A stretch of 64,000 bases of DNA from Burkholderiaceae bacterium (GTDB lineage Bacteria; Pseudomonadota; Gammaproteobacteria; Burkholderiales; Burkholderiaceae_D): the NCBI GenBank assembly GCA_030158675.1, contig JAOASL010000040.1:75249-139248 (forward strand), given 5' to 3'. The notes below the pieces were generated by a model, which saw only the letters and a program-made list of their open reading frames with translations, did not search any database and was not told where the DNA came from. The first letter of the stretch is position 1, and each line of letters starts with the position of its first letter. Shown piece by piece: positions 35,084 through 44,435 of this stretch. The position numbers and the translations under genes were made by a program.

Positions 35084-35671
35084 ATGGATCGCCTCTCTTC
35101 GTCTTCATCGTCCTCCCACTATCAGACAAGTACTCCGCTACTGCTTCAACTACCCGACGAAGCGATCGTCAGCATTCTTTCCCAAATCCACAAAGCTGAT
35201 AACCAGACGCTCTCCGCGCTCGTACAATCTTGCAAAGACATGTGGCGTCTGGCGGGTGTCGACGCGCTGCGCTCGTTTTTCTACGCCGCCCGTGAAGCTT
35301 TTGACACGGGTGAGAACAAAACGGCTATTTTCAATGCACTTTGCGAGTGGCTGCCGATGGTCGCCGACCAGCTGCCGCAGGAAACCGGCCTGAATATGAT
35401 CGAGCAATTGTCTGACCTGATCGCGCAGCTCCATCCTCGCGTCAACGACTTGTCTTCGATGTCCAATTCAGTCGATTCACTACATCAGCTGATTTACAAA
35501 TTGATGAGACAGGAACGGCAGCGCCATCCAGACGCTGAGGACACCGCGCTGAGACTGCTTACGCTTGCTCAACACGTTTCCAACCAGTTCATCCTCTGCT
35601 GTGAAACGACGCAAGCAGAACTATTTGCACTGCAAGCCCAGATCGAGCTGATGATGCGTGCCGCTGACTGA
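35084..35671 (+). CDS. F-box-like domain protein inserted in the chemotaxis locus
   Basis: 195 residues from ATG 35084 (AGGA 10 nt upstream). An in-frame ATG at 35024 would add 20 residues but has no ribosome-binding site and would lie almost on the predicted transcription start. Residues 5-11 are seven serines. Residues 19-60 match the F-box pattern: LLLQLPDEAIVSILSQI, then a helix, then LVQSCKDMWRLAG, comparable to the LPdEillxIlsxL...l..vcKxwrxLa layout of Skp1-binding F-boxes. The remaining 135 residues are helical with no leucine-rich repeats, WD repeats or known domain. Its base composition (about 52 percent GC in a sampled 60-bp stretch) is lower than that of the neighbours. It is divergent from cheY and converges on cheB, alone on the plus strand of this block. 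Known bacterial F-box proteins are mostly secreted effectors (for example Ralstonia GALA proteins); here function is unknown. Confidence 0.7.
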   Translation: MDRLSSSSSSSHYQTSTPLLLQLPDEAIVSILSQIHKADNQTLSALVQSCKDMWRLAGVDALRSFFYAAREAFDTGENKTAIFNALCEWLPMVADQLPQETGLNMIEQLSDLIAQLHPRVNDLSSMSNSVDSLHQLIYKLMRQERQRHPDAEDTALRLLTLAQHVSNQFILCCETTQAELFALQAQIELMMRAAD

Positions 35672-35685
35672 TCGCAATCAGTCAC

Positions 35686-36753
35686 TTAAACCCGCAACGC
35701 CCGTCCGCCGTCGTGCGACAGCTGACCAAGCACGCGTCCGGCCAGTTGCCCCAGCGGCGCGCTGTCATGCACGGCGCCGATCGCCACGGCCTCGCGCGGC
35801 ATGCCGTACACGACACAGCTAGCCTCGTCCTGCGCAAAATTGGTTGCGCCGGCCTCGCGCATCTTCAGCATGCCGGCCGCGCCATCCTTGCCCATGCCGG
35901 TCAGGATCACGCCCAGCGCATTCCTGCCCGCATGCGCGGCGGCCGACGCAAACAGCACGTCGACCGACGGCCGGTGCCGATTTACCGGCGCGCCCTGGTC
36001 GAGCCGGCAGATGTAGTTCGCGCCGCTCTTGGCCAGCAACAAATGTGAATGCCCGGGCGCCAGATACGCATGGCCGGGCAGTACGCGGTCGCCGTCGCAG
36101 GCTTCCTTCACCGAGATGCGGCACAGGCTGTCGAGCCGCTGCGCGAACGAACGCGTAAAACCTTCCGGCATGTGCTGCACGATCAGAATGCCGGGACAAT
36201 CGGACGGCATCTGCTGCAGGAAGGTGCGGATCGCCTCGGTACCGCCGGTCGATGCGCCGACGATGATCAGTTTTTCACTCGATGACAGCGGATCGCGCAG
36301 CGCCGGCAACGCGCTGGGCATCGGCGCCGAACGTGCGCGCGCCTGCACTCTGGCCTTCGCGGCGGTACGAATCTTGTCAGCGATCAGCTCGGTGTACTCG
36401 CGCATGCCGGACTGGATCGCCATCTTCGGCTTGGCGACGAAATCGACGGCCCCCAGCTCGAGTGCGCGCAGCGTGGTCTCGGAGCCGCGCTCGGTCAGCG
36501 ACGACACCATCACCACCGGCATCGGTCGCAGCCGCATCAGCCGCTCGAGGAAGTCGAGCCCGTCCATCTTCGGCATTTCGACATCCAGCGTGAGCACATC
36601 GGGATTGCGCTCACGGATCATCTCGCGCGCAATCAGCGGGTCGGGCGCGACGCCGACTACTTCCATGTCCGGCTGGCTGCCGACGATTTCGCTCAGCACG
36701 CTGCGGATCAACGCGGAATCGTCGATGATCAGGACTTTGGTCTTCGTTACCAT
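35686..36753 (-). CDS. cheB: CheB, receptor methylesterase/deamidase response regulator
   Basis: 355 residues from the ATG at 36753 ([15 protein letters not shown]); an open extension upstream overlaps the receptor gene and is rejected. The receiver domain has Asp11/12 and phospho-Asp57 ([12 protein letters not shown]). The catalytic domain has Ser in [12 protein letters not shown], His in [13 protein letters not shown] and Asp in [12 protein letters not shown]. It resets receptor methylation. It ends 14 bp from the F-box-like gene stop and is the last gene of the che run. Confidence 0.97.
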   Translation of the reverse strand: MVTKTKVLIIDDSALIRSVLSEIVGSQPDMEVVGVAPDPLIAREMIRERNPDVLTLDVEMPKMDGLDFLERLMRLRPMPVVMVSSLTERGSETTLRALELGAVDFVAKPKMAIQSGMREYTELIADKIRTAAKARVQARARSAPMPSALPALRDPLSSSEKLIIVGASTGGTEAIRTFLQQMPSDCPGILIVQHMPEGFTRSFAQRLDSLCRISVKEACDGDRVLPGHAYLAPGHSHLLLAKSGANYICRLDQGAPVNRHRPSVDVLFASAAAHAGRNALGVILTGMGKDGAAGMLKMREAGATNFAQDEASCVVYGMPREAVAIGAVHDSAPLGQLAGRVLGQLSHDGGRALRV

Positions 36754-36769
36754 GACGCGGGCGGCCGGA

Positions 36770-38533
36770 TCAGAACTCTTCCCACTCGTCTGCCGCACCG
36801 GCTGACGCGATCTTGCGCACCGGCGCAGCGGCGGCCAGTGCCGCTGCCGGCGATGCACGCTTGGCCGACGACGGCAGCGCCATCATTTTCGACGGTTTTT
36901 TCGCTGCGCTTGCCGTGCTGTTCGTGCTCAGCTTGCGCGGCTTTGCCGCAGCACCGCTGGCGGTCAGCCCGGACACCCGGAAGAAGTTGACGATCTCCGA
37001 CAATGACGCCGCCTGTTCCTGCATGCTGTCCGCGGCGGCAGCGGCCTCTTCGACCAGGGCCGCGTTCTGTTGCGTGACCTGATCCATTTGCGTGATTGCC
37101 TGATTCACCTGCTCGATGCCGGTACTCTGCTCATGGCTGGCGGCGGTGATCTCGCTCATGATGTCGGTCACGCGGCGCACGCTGGCGACCACTTCAGTCA
37201 TCGTGGAGCCAGCCTCGGCGACCAATTTGCTGCCGTTCTCGACCTTGTCGACCGAATCGCCGATCAGCGATTTGATTTCTTTCGCGGCGGCGGCCGAGCG
37301 CTGCGCCAGGCTGCGTACCTCGGTGGCGACCACGGCAAAGCCGCGGCCCTGTTCGCCAGCGCGTGCTGCCTCGACCGCTGCGTTCAGCGCGAGGATGTTG
37401 GTCTGGAACGCGATGCCGTCGATCACGCCGATGATATCGACGATTTTGCGGGCCGATCCATTGATCTGTTCCATCGTCTGCACGACCTCGGACACGACCA
37501 CGCCACCGCGTGCGGCCACTTCGGACGCATTGATCGCCAGCTGATTGGCCTGGCCGGCGTTGTCGGCGTTCTGGCGCACGGTCGACGTCAGTTCTTCCAT
37601 CGACGACGCGGTCTCTTCCAGCGAGCTGGCCTGCTGCTCGGTACGTGATGACAGGTCGAGGTTGCCGGCGGCGATCTGGCTGGAGGCGGTGGCGATGGTG
37701 TCAGTGCCGCTGCGCACATTGCGCACAATGTCGGACAAACGGTCGCGCATCGCTTTCATCGCGGCCATCAGGCTGTTGTTGTCACCGATAGCCACATCGA
37801 TTTGCACATCAAGGTCGCCACTGGCGATCCGTGTGGCCACCTCGGCGGCGGCCTGCGGTTCCCCGCCCAGCTGCTTCGTGATGCTGCGGGTGATCAGCAG
37901 TGCGGCGACGGCACCAAACAGCAGACCGACCACACCGAGGATGATCGACAGCGAGCGTGCGCTGTCATAGGACGACAGTGCGTCTGCGGCGGCGGTCTCG
38001 CTGAGGCGAGTCTGCGCCTGCATGAGGATGTCGATATCGACCATGATCTTGCGCTGCAAGGGGCGCACTTCGTCGATCAGCACGCGCGTGGCTTCCTGCG
38101 CTTTGTTCTGCAGGCCCAGCTCCATCGCCCTGGTCGTGACCGGCTCAATGGCGACCTCCAGTTCGTGAATGCGCGCCAGCGCTGCCCTCTCCTCCTCGGC
38201 AGTGCCGGGGCGCTCGAACAGCTTGCCCAGCGCGGCGATGGCGTCGGCGGTCCGTTTTTCCTGCTTGTGCACGCGCTCGACTTCAGGACGCATCTCGGCC
38301 TCGGTAGTGAGCAGCACGACGTTGCGCACCGCGACCATGCGGTCATACAGCGCAGCGCGAATCGTGCTCACTTGCGACAGCTGCGCATTGTTGACGGCGA
38401 CAACCTGATGGATCTTTTCCTGCATCGCTGACATACGGTTCAGCGATAATACGACGTTGACCACCAGCAGCACCAGCACCAGGGAAAAACCGATGGCGAG
38501 GCGGGCGCTGACTTTCATTTGTGCGAGGTTCAT
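36770..38533 (-). CDS. Methyl-accepting chemotaxis protein with C-terminal WEEF tether
   Basis: 587 residues from ATG 38533 (AGGA 9 nt upstream). TM1 at about 10-30 ([19 protein letters not shown]), a four-helix periplasmic ligand domain to about 180, TM2 ([19 protein letters not shown]), HAMP, and the signalling hairpin with [20 protein letters not shown] / [13 protein letters not shown]. The extreme C-terminus DEWEEF matches the xWxxF pentapeptide that tethers CheR and CheB in Tar/Tsr-type receptors. Ligand unknown. It lies between cheW and cheB. Confidence 0.95.
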   Translation of the reverse strand: MNLAQMKVSARLAIGFSLVLVLLVVNVVLSLNRMSAMQEKIHQVVAVNNAQLSQVSTIRAALYDRMVAVRNVVLLTTEAEMRPEVERVHKQEKRTADAIAALGKLFERPGTAEEERAALARIHELEVAIEPVTTRAMELGLQNKAQEATRVLIDEVRPLQRKIMVDIDILMQAQTRLSETAAADALSSYDSARSLSIILGVVGLLFGAVAALLITRSITKQLGGEPQAAAEVATRIASGDLDVQIDVAIGDNNSLMAAMKAMRDRLSDIVRNVRSGTDTIATASSQIAAGNLDLSSRTEQQASSLEETASSMEELTSTVRQNADNAGQANQLAINASEVAARGGVVVSEVVQTMEQINGSARKIVDIIGVIDGIAFQTNILALNAAVEAARAGEQGRGFAVVATEVRSLAQRSAAAAKEIKSLIGDSVDKVENGSKLVAEAGSTMTEVVASVRRVTDIMSEITAASHEQSTGIEQVNQAITQMDQVTQQNAALVEEAAAAADSMQEQAASLSEIVNFFRVSGLTASGAAAKPRKLSTNSTASAAKKPSKMMALPSSAKRASPAAALAAAAPVRKIASAGAADEWEEF

Positions 38534-38567
38534 GGTGAAATTTCCTGTAACGGTCAATGTCAGGCGA

Positions 38568-39071
38568 TCAGGATCGCAGGTCGTCGATCAAGCCCATCTC
38601 GGCGGAGGACATCAGTCTGTCGATGTCGACCAGGATCAGCATGCGTTCGTCAAGCGTGCCCAGTCCGATCAGATAATTGGTGTTGAACGCGGTACCCATC
38701 TCGGGCGCCGGACGGATCTGCGACGGCGCCAGTGTGGTCACGTCGGACACACTGTCGACCACCATGCCAACGACGCGGCCGGCGATGTTCAGGATGATCA
38801 CGACGGTGAACTGGTCATAGCTCGGCTCGCCGAGGTTGAACCGGATCCGCATGTCGACGATGGGCACGATGATGCCGCGCAGGTTGACGACGCCCTTGAT
38901 GAATTCGGGCGCGTTGGCGATACGGGTGACGGCCTCGTAACCGCGGATCTCCTGCACTTTCAGGATATCGATGCCGTATTCCTCTGCGCCCAGCTTAAAG
39001 GCAAGGAATTCTCGTGACGCGGGATCGACGAGGGAGATGTCGTCTTGCGAGTCCAGGGTATTGGTTTGCAT
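38568..39071 (-). CDS. cheW: CheW, receptor-kinase coupling protein
   Basis: 167 residues from ATG 39071 ([11 protein letters not shown]); a longer in-frame extension contains the upstream hairpin and promoter and is rejected. CheW fold motifs are [40 protein letters not shown] and [10 protein letters not shown]. Links receptors to CheA. Separated from cheA by 125 bp that contain a stem-loop and a sigma-28-like promoter, so it may also be transcribed independently. Confidence 0.97.
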   Translation of the reverse strand: MQTNTLDSQDDISLVDPASREFLAFKLGAEEYGIDILKVQEIRGYEAVTRIANAPEFIKGVVNLRGIIVPIVDMRIRFNLGEPSYDQFTVVIILNIAGRVVGMVVDSVSDVTTLAPSQIRPAPEMGTAFNTNYLIGLGTLDERMLILVDIDRLMSSAEMGLIDDLRS

Positions 39072-39104
39072 GAAGAGTTCCGCTTGTGTGAGTGGATGCT
39101 GTCG

Positions 39105-39132
39105 TTTACGGCAGCTTATCGGGCGGGGTTTA
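39105..39132 (-). promoter_or_regulatory. Possible sigma-28 promoter for cheW-mcp-cheB
   Basis: Minus strand: TAAACCCC (39132-39125), 12-nt spacer, GCCGTAAA (39112-39105). The -10 is identical to that of the flgM promoter; the spacer is one base longer than the consensus 11. Start would be near 39098, about 27 nt before cheW. Confidence 0.45.
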
Positions 39133-39160
39133 GGGGAGATAGATCGATCAGAGGTGGATT

Positions 39161-39188
39161 CCGGTGGTTGTTTTTCTGTGACCACCGG
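39161..39188. terminator. 8-bp perfect stem-loop between cheA and cheW
   Basis: CCGGTGGT (39161-39168) and ACCACCGG (39181-39188) pair perfectly around a 12-nt T-rich loop, 9 bp after the cheA stop. No T-run follows the stem on the minus strand, so it may attenuate or stabilise an mRNA end rather than be a strong intrinsic terminator. Confidence 0.4.
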
Positions 39189-39196
39189 TCGCCACG

Positions 39197-41158
39197 TCAC
39201 CAGCCTGCCTTCGCGCCGCGCAGCAAGGCACCGACATCGAGGATCAGCGCGACACTGCCGTCACCGAGGATGGTCGCGCCGGACACACCGGATACGCGCC
39301 GGTAATTCGACTCAAGGTTCTTCACCACCACCTGCTGCTGCCCGACCAGTTCGTCGATCAGTAGCGCAGCGCGCTGGCCATCGGCCTCGAGAATGACGGC
39401 GATGCCCGGTCCCGCCTCGCCACTGTCGGCGGTGCTGAACAGCTGCTTGAGCGACACCAGCGGCAAATAGTCACCGCGTACGCGCACCACCTGTCCCTGC
39501 CCGGCGATATCGCTGATGTCCTGCGGCTGCGGCTGCAGCGACTCGAGCACGTAGCTCAGCGGCAGGATGTACACCTCGTCGCCACTGCGCACTGACATGC
39601 CGTCGAGAATGGCAAGCGTCAGCGGCAGCGCGATCGATACGGTGCTGCCCTTGCCCGCGACCGAGCGGATCTCCACCTGCCCGCCGAGCGCGGCGATGTT
39701 GCGCCGGACCACATCCATGCCGACGCCACGGCCGGATACGTCGGTGACGATCTCGGCAGTCGAAAAACCGGGCGCGAAGATCAGCTGCCAGACGTCGCTG
39801 TCGGACATGCCGTCACTGACCGGCAGACCTTGCTGCTGCGCCTTGGCGAGAATGCGCGCGCGGCTGAGTCCGCCGCCGTCATCGGAGACTTCGATCACCA
39901 CATGGCCGCCGCGGTGCTCGGCCGACAGCGTCAGTGTGCCGGTTGCCGGCTTGCCGGAAGCCATACGGGCGTCGGGCAGTTCGATGCCATGGTCGACGCT
40001 GTTACGCACCAGGTGGGTGAGCGGATCAATGATGCGTTCGATCAGTCCTTTGTCCAGTTCGGTGGCCGCGCCATGCGTGGCGAAGTCGACCTTCTTGCCG
40101 AGCTTGGCCGCCAAGTCGCGCACCATGCGCGGGAAGCGCGAGAAAACATAATCCATCGGCATCATGCGGATCGACATCACCGCCTCCTGCAGGTGGCGCG
40201 TATTGCGCGTCAGCTGCGATACGCCGCTCAGCAATTTTTCATGCAGCATCGGGTCCAGCCCGTGCGTGCGCTGCTCGATCATGGCCTGAGTAATCACCAG
40301 TTCGCCAACCAGGTTGATCAGCTGGTCAACCTTCTCCACCGATACGCGAATCGACGAAGATTCGGTGCCGCCCGGGGACGGCGGGCTGTGCCGCTCAGGC
40401 GCGGCGCGCTCCGGCGGCGTGCTCTGGCTGACCGGTGCCGGCGGCGTCAGCGGGACGGCCGGCAGGTCGAACAATTCAAAGTCGGCCACCGCGGTCTCGG
40501 GCGCCGGCGTGACTTCCTCAATTTTCAGCAACGAGGGATCGACGATGAAGGTGCAGACAGCGGCAATGTCATCGCAGGCCTCGGCCGTTTCGAGCAGCAC
40601 GGCGGGAATGTCGCCGGCGACCGGGCTGACGCGACCAAGCAGCCCCAGTTCGTCGCTGAGCGCCGCGAAATCGGTGGTCGAGACGCCAGGCATCGTGATG
40701 CGCACCATGCGCGCAACCGGCGCACTGATCGCTGCGCCCGCGCCGGCCGGCGCCGCGGCCGGCGTACCCGTCTGTGCGGCCAGCCCGTTCAGCTGCACCA
40801 GCAGTGCCTCGACCTCACCGGTGTCGATGGCTGCGCCGTCGCGATGCCCGGCCAGCAGCATCTGCAGCACGTCCTTGGCGGCGAGGAAGACATCAATATG
40901 CTCGAGGGTCAGCGTCATTTCGCCCTTGCGCAGGCGATCGAGCAACGACTCGAGCACATGGGTGACGCCGGTCATGTCGGCCAGGCCGAATGTGGCGGCG
41001 CCGCCCTTGATCGAATGCGCAACCCGAAAGATCGCATCGATGTCGGCCATGTCGAACGATGCCGGGTCGAGCCCGAGCAGCAGTCGCTCTTTCTCGGCGA
41101 GTAGTTCGGCGGCCTCATCGAAGAAGACCTGAAAGAACTGGCTTATCTCTACACTCAT
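39197..41158 (-). CDS. cheA: CheA, chemotaxis histidine kinase
   Basis: 653 residues. P1 HPt domain with phospho-His48 ([16 protein letters not shown]), a P2-like segment about 155-225, dimerisation P3 with [21 protein letters not shown]4 ATPase with N box ([17 protein letters not shown]), G1 ([12 protein letters not shown]) and G2 ([12 protein letters not shown]), and a C-terminal CheW-like P5 domain. It phosphorylates CheY and CheB. Start overlaps the stop of the cheY-like gene (ATGA). Confidence 0.97.
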   Translation of the reverse strand: MSVEISQFFQVFFDEAAELLAEKERLLLGLDPASFDMADIDAIFRVAHSIKGGAATFGLADMTGVTHVLESLLDRLRKGEMTLTLEHIDVFLAAKDVLQMLLAGHRDGAAIDTGEVEALLVQLNGLAAQTGTPAAAPAGAGAAISAPVARMVRITMPGVSTTDFAALSDELGLLGRVSPVAGDIPAVLLETAEACDDIAAVCTFIVDPSLLKIEEVTPAPETAVADFELFDLPAVPLTPPAPVSQSTPPERAAPERHSPPSPGGTESSSIRVSVEKVDQLINLVGELVITQAMIEQRTHGLDPMLHEKLLSGVSQLTRNTRHLQEAVMSIRMMPMDYVFSRFPRMVRDLAAKLGKKVDFATHGAATELDKGLIERIIDPLTHLVRNSVDHGIELPDARMASGKPATGTLTLSAEHRGGHVVIEVSDDGGGLSRARILAKAQQQGLPVSDGMSDSDVWQLIFAPGFSTAEIVTDVSGRGVGMDVVRRNIAALGGQVEIRSVAGKGSTVSIALPLTLAILDGMSVRSGDEVYILPLSYVLESLQPQPQDISDIAGQGQVVRVRGDYLPLVSLKQLFSTADSGEAGPGIAVILEADGQRAALLIDELVGQQQVVVKNLESNYRRVSGVSGATILGDGSVALILDVGALLRGAKAGW

Positions 41159-41535
41159 GAGGCACTCCCCGGGCCGATCATCTTGCCGACCACTTCAAGC
41201 AGGCGCTGCGGATCAAAGGGTTTGACCAGCCAGCCATTGGCCCCGGCCTCGCGGCCGCGGTTCTTCATTTCGGTGCTGGACTCGGTGGTCAGCATCAGGA
41301 TGGGGACGCTGCGGTAAGCCGGCAGCGTGCGCAGGTTGCGGATCAGCGTCAGGCCATCCATGTTCGGCATGTTCTGGTCGGTGAGCACGAGGTCGAACCG
41401 GGTCGCCTGCGCCTTGTCGAGGCCGTCGTTGCCGTCCACCGCGTCGACTACCTGGTAGCCTCCGCTGCGCAAGGAAAATGCCAACATCTGCCGCAGCGAT
41501 CCTGAGTCGTCCACTGCGAGAATCTTTTTACTCAT
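41155..41535 (-). CDS. Single-domain response regulator (second CheY)
   Basis: 126 residues from ATG 41535 with GGAGAG upstream. Asp9/Asp10, phospho-Asp53 (LVLTDQNMPNMDG), Thr in LMLTTESSTEMK and Lys in WLVKPFDPQRL are conserved. It differs clearly from the cheY at 34.5 kb and belongs to the class often found next to cheA in betaproteobacteria. It may act as a phosphate sink or on another target than FliM. Confidence 0.93.
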   Translation of the reverse strand: MSKKILAVDDSGSLRQMLAFSLRSGGYQVVDAVDGNDGLDKAQATRFDLVLTDQNMPNMDGLTLIRNLRTLPAYRSVPILMLTTESSTEMKNRGREAGANGWLVKPFDPQRLLEVVGKMIGPGSAS

Positions 41536-41572
41536 TGCTCTCTCCGTTGATCTTTTGCGTAAATTCGGGGGT

Positions 41573-41929
41573 TCAGAACAGCTCGACTTCGCCACTTTCC
41601 ATGTGGTGCTGCGTCACGCTGGCATTGCGGCCGCTGGCCGGCTCTTCCTGCGTGTCGCACAGCTGCCGGCGCGCGCTGTCAATCAGTTGGCAGGCGATGT
41701 CTTCGAACTGCAATGCGGTCAATGCGCTGTTGAGGTGCGCACAGGCCTCGCGCGCAAGCGCTGCGCAGGCCGGATGTCCGTCGATGTCCTGCTGGCGCTT
41801 GAGCGCCTCGTGCGCGCCGAAGAAGCCGGCCGACAGCTTTTCTATCGCCAGCTTCAGCAGGGTCTCGAGTTGCACCAGGTCGGCACGCACGGAGTCGCTC
41901 TGTGCCTGCTCGTTTGTCGATGTGGTCAT
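41573..41929 (-). CDS. Small helical chemotaxis protein with CheZ-like D-x-x-x-Q motif
   Basis: 118 residues, not assigned to a named family. It overlaps the motB stop (ATGA) and precedes the response regulator by 37 bp, so it is embedded in the motA-motB-che operon. The segment TALQFEDIACQLIDSARRQL (Asp77, Gln81) has the same F-x-D-x-x-x-Q spacing as the CheZ catalytic helix (FQDLTGQ). The protein ends with an acidic-hydrophobic tail, ESGEVELF, reminiscent of the CheZ CheY-binding tail. A compact CheY phosphatase or CheY-binding protein is a reasonable hypothesis, not an established function. Confidence 0.8.
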   Translation of the reverse strand: MTTSTNEQAQSDSVRADLVQLETLLKLAIEKLSAGFFGAHEALKRQQDIDGHPACAALAREACAHLNSALTALQFEDIACQLIDSARRQLCDTQEEPASGRNASVTQHHMESGEVELF

Positions 41930-42852
41930 GGTGTGGCCTCTTTGACGGTGGGCGCGGCGATGCCGAGTGCCTGACCGGCGTCGGCAGCGCTGCCGACTTC
42001 GGCCTGCGGCGATTCGCCAGTGACGGCTTGTTCGGTACGGCGGTTCATCACGATGATGCTGATACGGCGGTTGATCGGGTTGTCGGGATTAGCCTTGTCG
42101 ATCGGCACGGCCGACGAGAGTCCGACTACGCGCAGCAACTTGACTTCCTGCATGCCGCCCTGCACCAGTTCGCGACGCGATGCGTTGGCACGCTCGGCTG
42201 ATAATTCCCAGTTGCTATAGCCGCGCGCGCCATTTGCATAGACAACACTGTCGGTATGGCCGGACAGGCCGATACGGTTGGGCACATCATTCAGCATGTG
42301 ACCCAGCTCATGCAGGATGTCGCGCGTGTACGGCTGCAGCGCGGCGCTCGCCATTGCAAACATCGGGCGGTTCTGCTCGTCGACGATCTGGATGCGCAAT
42401 CCCTCGCTGGTGATGTCCAGCAGCAGCTGCTTCTTGAATTGCCGCAGCAGCGGGTTGGCGTCGATTGCGGCTTCGATTTTTTTCTTCAGCGCCTCGAGTT
42501 GCTGGCGCTCGCGCCGCTCGAGTTCGGTCTTGGCCGAATTGAGGTCGACCACCTTGCGCACCTCGCCGGTCTTTTTCGTAGGATCGCTGCCGCCGCCCTT
42601 GATCACGCTGCTGCGCTCGGACACCGAGGTTCCACCGGACATGGCAACTTTCATCGGCGTCTTGAAGTAGTCGGCAATGCCCTCGAGTTTGGCCTTGCTG
42701 GTCGACGACAGCAGCCACATCAGCAGGAAGAAGGCCATCATCGCCGTGACGAAGTCGGCGTACGCGATCTTCCACGCACCGCCATGGTGGCCGTGCGCAT
42801 TTTTCTTTACGCGCCGAACGACGATAACGGGCTTGTCAGGCTTTTCGGCCAT
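41926..42852 (-). CDS. motB: MotB, flagellar stator protein
   Basis: 308 residues from ATG 42852, one base after the motA stop; a longer open frame upstream lies over motA and is rejected. Transmembrane helix with proton-carrying Asp33 (WKIAYADFVTAMMAFFLLMW), plug/linker region, and OmpA-like peptidoglycan-binding domain (IGLSGHTDSVVYANGARGYS / NWELSAERANASRREL). Anchors the MotA4-5/MotB2 stator to the cell wall. Confidence 0.97.
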   Translation of the reverse strand: MAEKPDKPVIVVRRVKKNAHGHHGGAWKIAYADFVTAMMAFFLLMWLLSSTSKAKLEGIADYFKTPMKVAMSGGTSVSERSSVIKGGGSDPTKKTGEVRKVVDLNSAKTELERRERQQLEALKKKIEAAIDANPLLRQFKKQLLLDITSEGLRIQIVDEQNRPMFAMASAALQPYTRDILHELGHMLNDVPNRIGLSGHTDSVVYANGARGYSNWELSAERANASRRELVQGGMQEVKLLRVVGLSSAVPIDKANPDNPINRRISIIVMNRRTEQAVTGESPQAEVGSAADAGQALGIAAPTVKEATP

Positions 42853-42853
42853 C

Positions 42854-43714
42854 TCACTTGTTCTTCGCGTTGCGCAGGTGTTCTTCCAGCTCGGTAAAGC
42901 CGGGTCGCTCGCTGGAGTACAGCACCTTGCGGCCGAACTCGACGGCCAGCGCCGGCGGACTGCCGCTGAAGCTGGCGAGCAGAATCGCCCTGATGCACTG
43001 AAGCATCTTGGTCGCTTCATCTGCCTTTTGTTCGAGCAGGCTGGCCAGCGGACCGACGAAACCGTAGGCAATCAGGATGCCGAGGAAGGTGCCGACCAGC
43101 GCGCGTGCGATCAGGATGCCCAGCTCTTCCGGCGGCAATCCGATGGATTCCATCGTATGAACCACGCCCATCACCGCAGCAACGATGCCGAACGCCGGCA
43201 TGGCGTCACCCAGCTTGGCGATGCAATGCGCGGGCACCAAGGCTTCGTGGTGATGAGTGTCGATCTCGTTGTCCATCAGGCTTTCGATCTGGAAGACGTC
43301 GATGTTCCCGGTGACCATCAGGCGCAGGTAATCGCAGATGAATTCAATCGCATGATGGTCGGCGAGGATGTCGGGGTAGCCGGAAAAGATCGGGCTTTCT
43401 TCCGGCAACTCGATGTCGCGCTCGACGGCCATCATGCCCTCCTTGCGCACCTTGCCGAGCAACTCGGACAACAGCGCAAGCAATTCAAGATAGCGTGCCT
43501 GGGTGTAGGCCGATCCGCGGAACAGCGTGGGAATTGCGCGTAATGTCGCCTTGAGCGACTTGCTGTTGTTACCGACGACGAAGGCACCGGCGGCAGCACC
43601 GCCGATCATCAGCAGTTCAATCGGCTGGAACAATGCGGCCAGGTGGCCGCCGGACAGCGCGAAACCGCCGAACACTGCAGCGAGAACAATCAGATAACCG
43701 ACAATGACCAGCAC
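42854..43714 (-). CDS. motA: MotA, flagellar stator proton-channel protein
   Basis: 286 residues. Four transmembrane segments: LVIVGYLIVLAAVFGGFAL, LLMIGGAAAGAFVVGNN, and the C-terminal pair around AKLGDAMPAFGIVAAVMGVV and LGILIAYGFVGPLASLL. The charged cytoplasmic loop follows LELLALLSELLGKVRKEGMM. It is the first gene of motA-motB-orf118-cheY-like-cheA, with a sigma-28-type promoter upstream, and lies 138 bp from the flhC stop. Confidence 0.97.
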   Translation of the reverse strand: MLVIVGYLIVLAAVFGGFALSGGHLAALFQPIELLMIGGAAAGAFVVGNNSKSLKATLRAIPTLFRGSAYTQARYLELLALLSELLGKVRKEGMMAVERDIELPEESPIFSGYPDILADHHAIEFICDYLRLMVTGNIDVFQIESLMDNEIDTHHHEALVPAHCIAKLGDAMPAFGIVAAVMGVVHTMESIGLPPEELGILIARALVGTFLGILIAYGFVGPLASLLEQKADEATKMLQCIRAILLASFSGSPPALAVEFGRKVLYSSERPGFTELEEHLRNAKNK

Positions 43715-43776
43715 GATGCGCTCCGCAAGTTGGCTGCCCGATGCGCGGGATTACGCACACGGGAGCTTGTATGCCG

Positions 43777-43803
43777 GTTACGGCAGCGTGGGGGCTGAAT
43801 TAA
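43777..43803 (-). promoter_or_regulatory. Sigma-28 (FliA) promoter for motAB-che operon
   Basis: Minus strand: -35 TTAATTCA (43803-43796), 11-nt spacer, -10 GCCGTAAC (43784-43777). The -10 is identical to that of the flgKL promoter. Start near 43770, about 55 nt before motA. The motA-cheA operon is a late unit in FlhDC/FliA systems. Confidence 0.55.
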
Positions 43804-43852
43804 GGGAAATGAGAAAAACCCTGGCGATAACGACAAGGTTTTGCAACGAACT

Positions 43853-44404
43853 TCAGGCGGGAATGGCGTCAGCGACGGAGGCAGCGACCGCTTTTTTCTT
43901 GCCGGCGCGCGAAGGCGGATGACACAGGCCGCACCGGTATCCGGAATGCAGCTCGAAGGTATGGCTGACAAATTGCCCCTTGCAGCAGCTGCATCCGACC
44001 AGGGTCAGCATTTTGCTTTCGAAGAAGCGAATCAGGGTCCACGCACGGGTCAGTGACAGCAGCGGCTCGGCGCCCGGCTCGGGCGGCATCTGCTCGAGAT
44101 AGAGACGATAGGCCTTGATCACTGCGTCGATACCGCTTACCTGCGCATGCTGGATCATGTAGCGATGAATGCTCATGAACAGCGATGCATGAATGTTTGG
44201 CTGCCAAGTGATGAACCAGTCGGTGGAAAAAGGCAACATGCCTTTGGGCGGCGACACGCCGCGCAGTTCCTTGTACAGCTTCAGCAGCCGCTCGCGCGAC
44301 AGCGTCGTTTCAGTCTCCAGCAACTGCAGGCGAGCGCCCAGCTGGATCAGATCGATCGCCAGACTGATCTGGCGTCCTTCGGATACGACACTCTTCGCGC
44401 CCAT
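43853..44404 (-). CDS. flhC: FlhC, flagellar master regulator subunit
   Basis: 183 residues. DNA-binding/zinc features are visible: SIHRYMIQHAQVSGIDAVIK and the four-cysteine zinc site near the C-terminus (VGCSCCKGQFVSH and YRCGLCHPP). With FlhD it forms the FlhD4C2 activator of basal-body and export operons. 31 bp after flhD. Confidence 0.97.
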   Translation of the reverse strand: MGAKSVVSEGRQISLAIDLIQLGARLQLLETETTLSRERLLKLYKELRGVSPPKGMLPFSTDWFITWQPNIHASLFMSIHRYMIQHAQVSGIDAVIKAYRLYLEQMPPEPGAEPLLSLTRAWTLIRFFESKMLTLVGCSCCKGQFVSHTFELHSGYRCGLCHPPSRAGKKKAVAASVADAIPA

Positions 44405-44435
44405 GCTGTTCTCCTTGCTGATGCCGACGTCGGAA

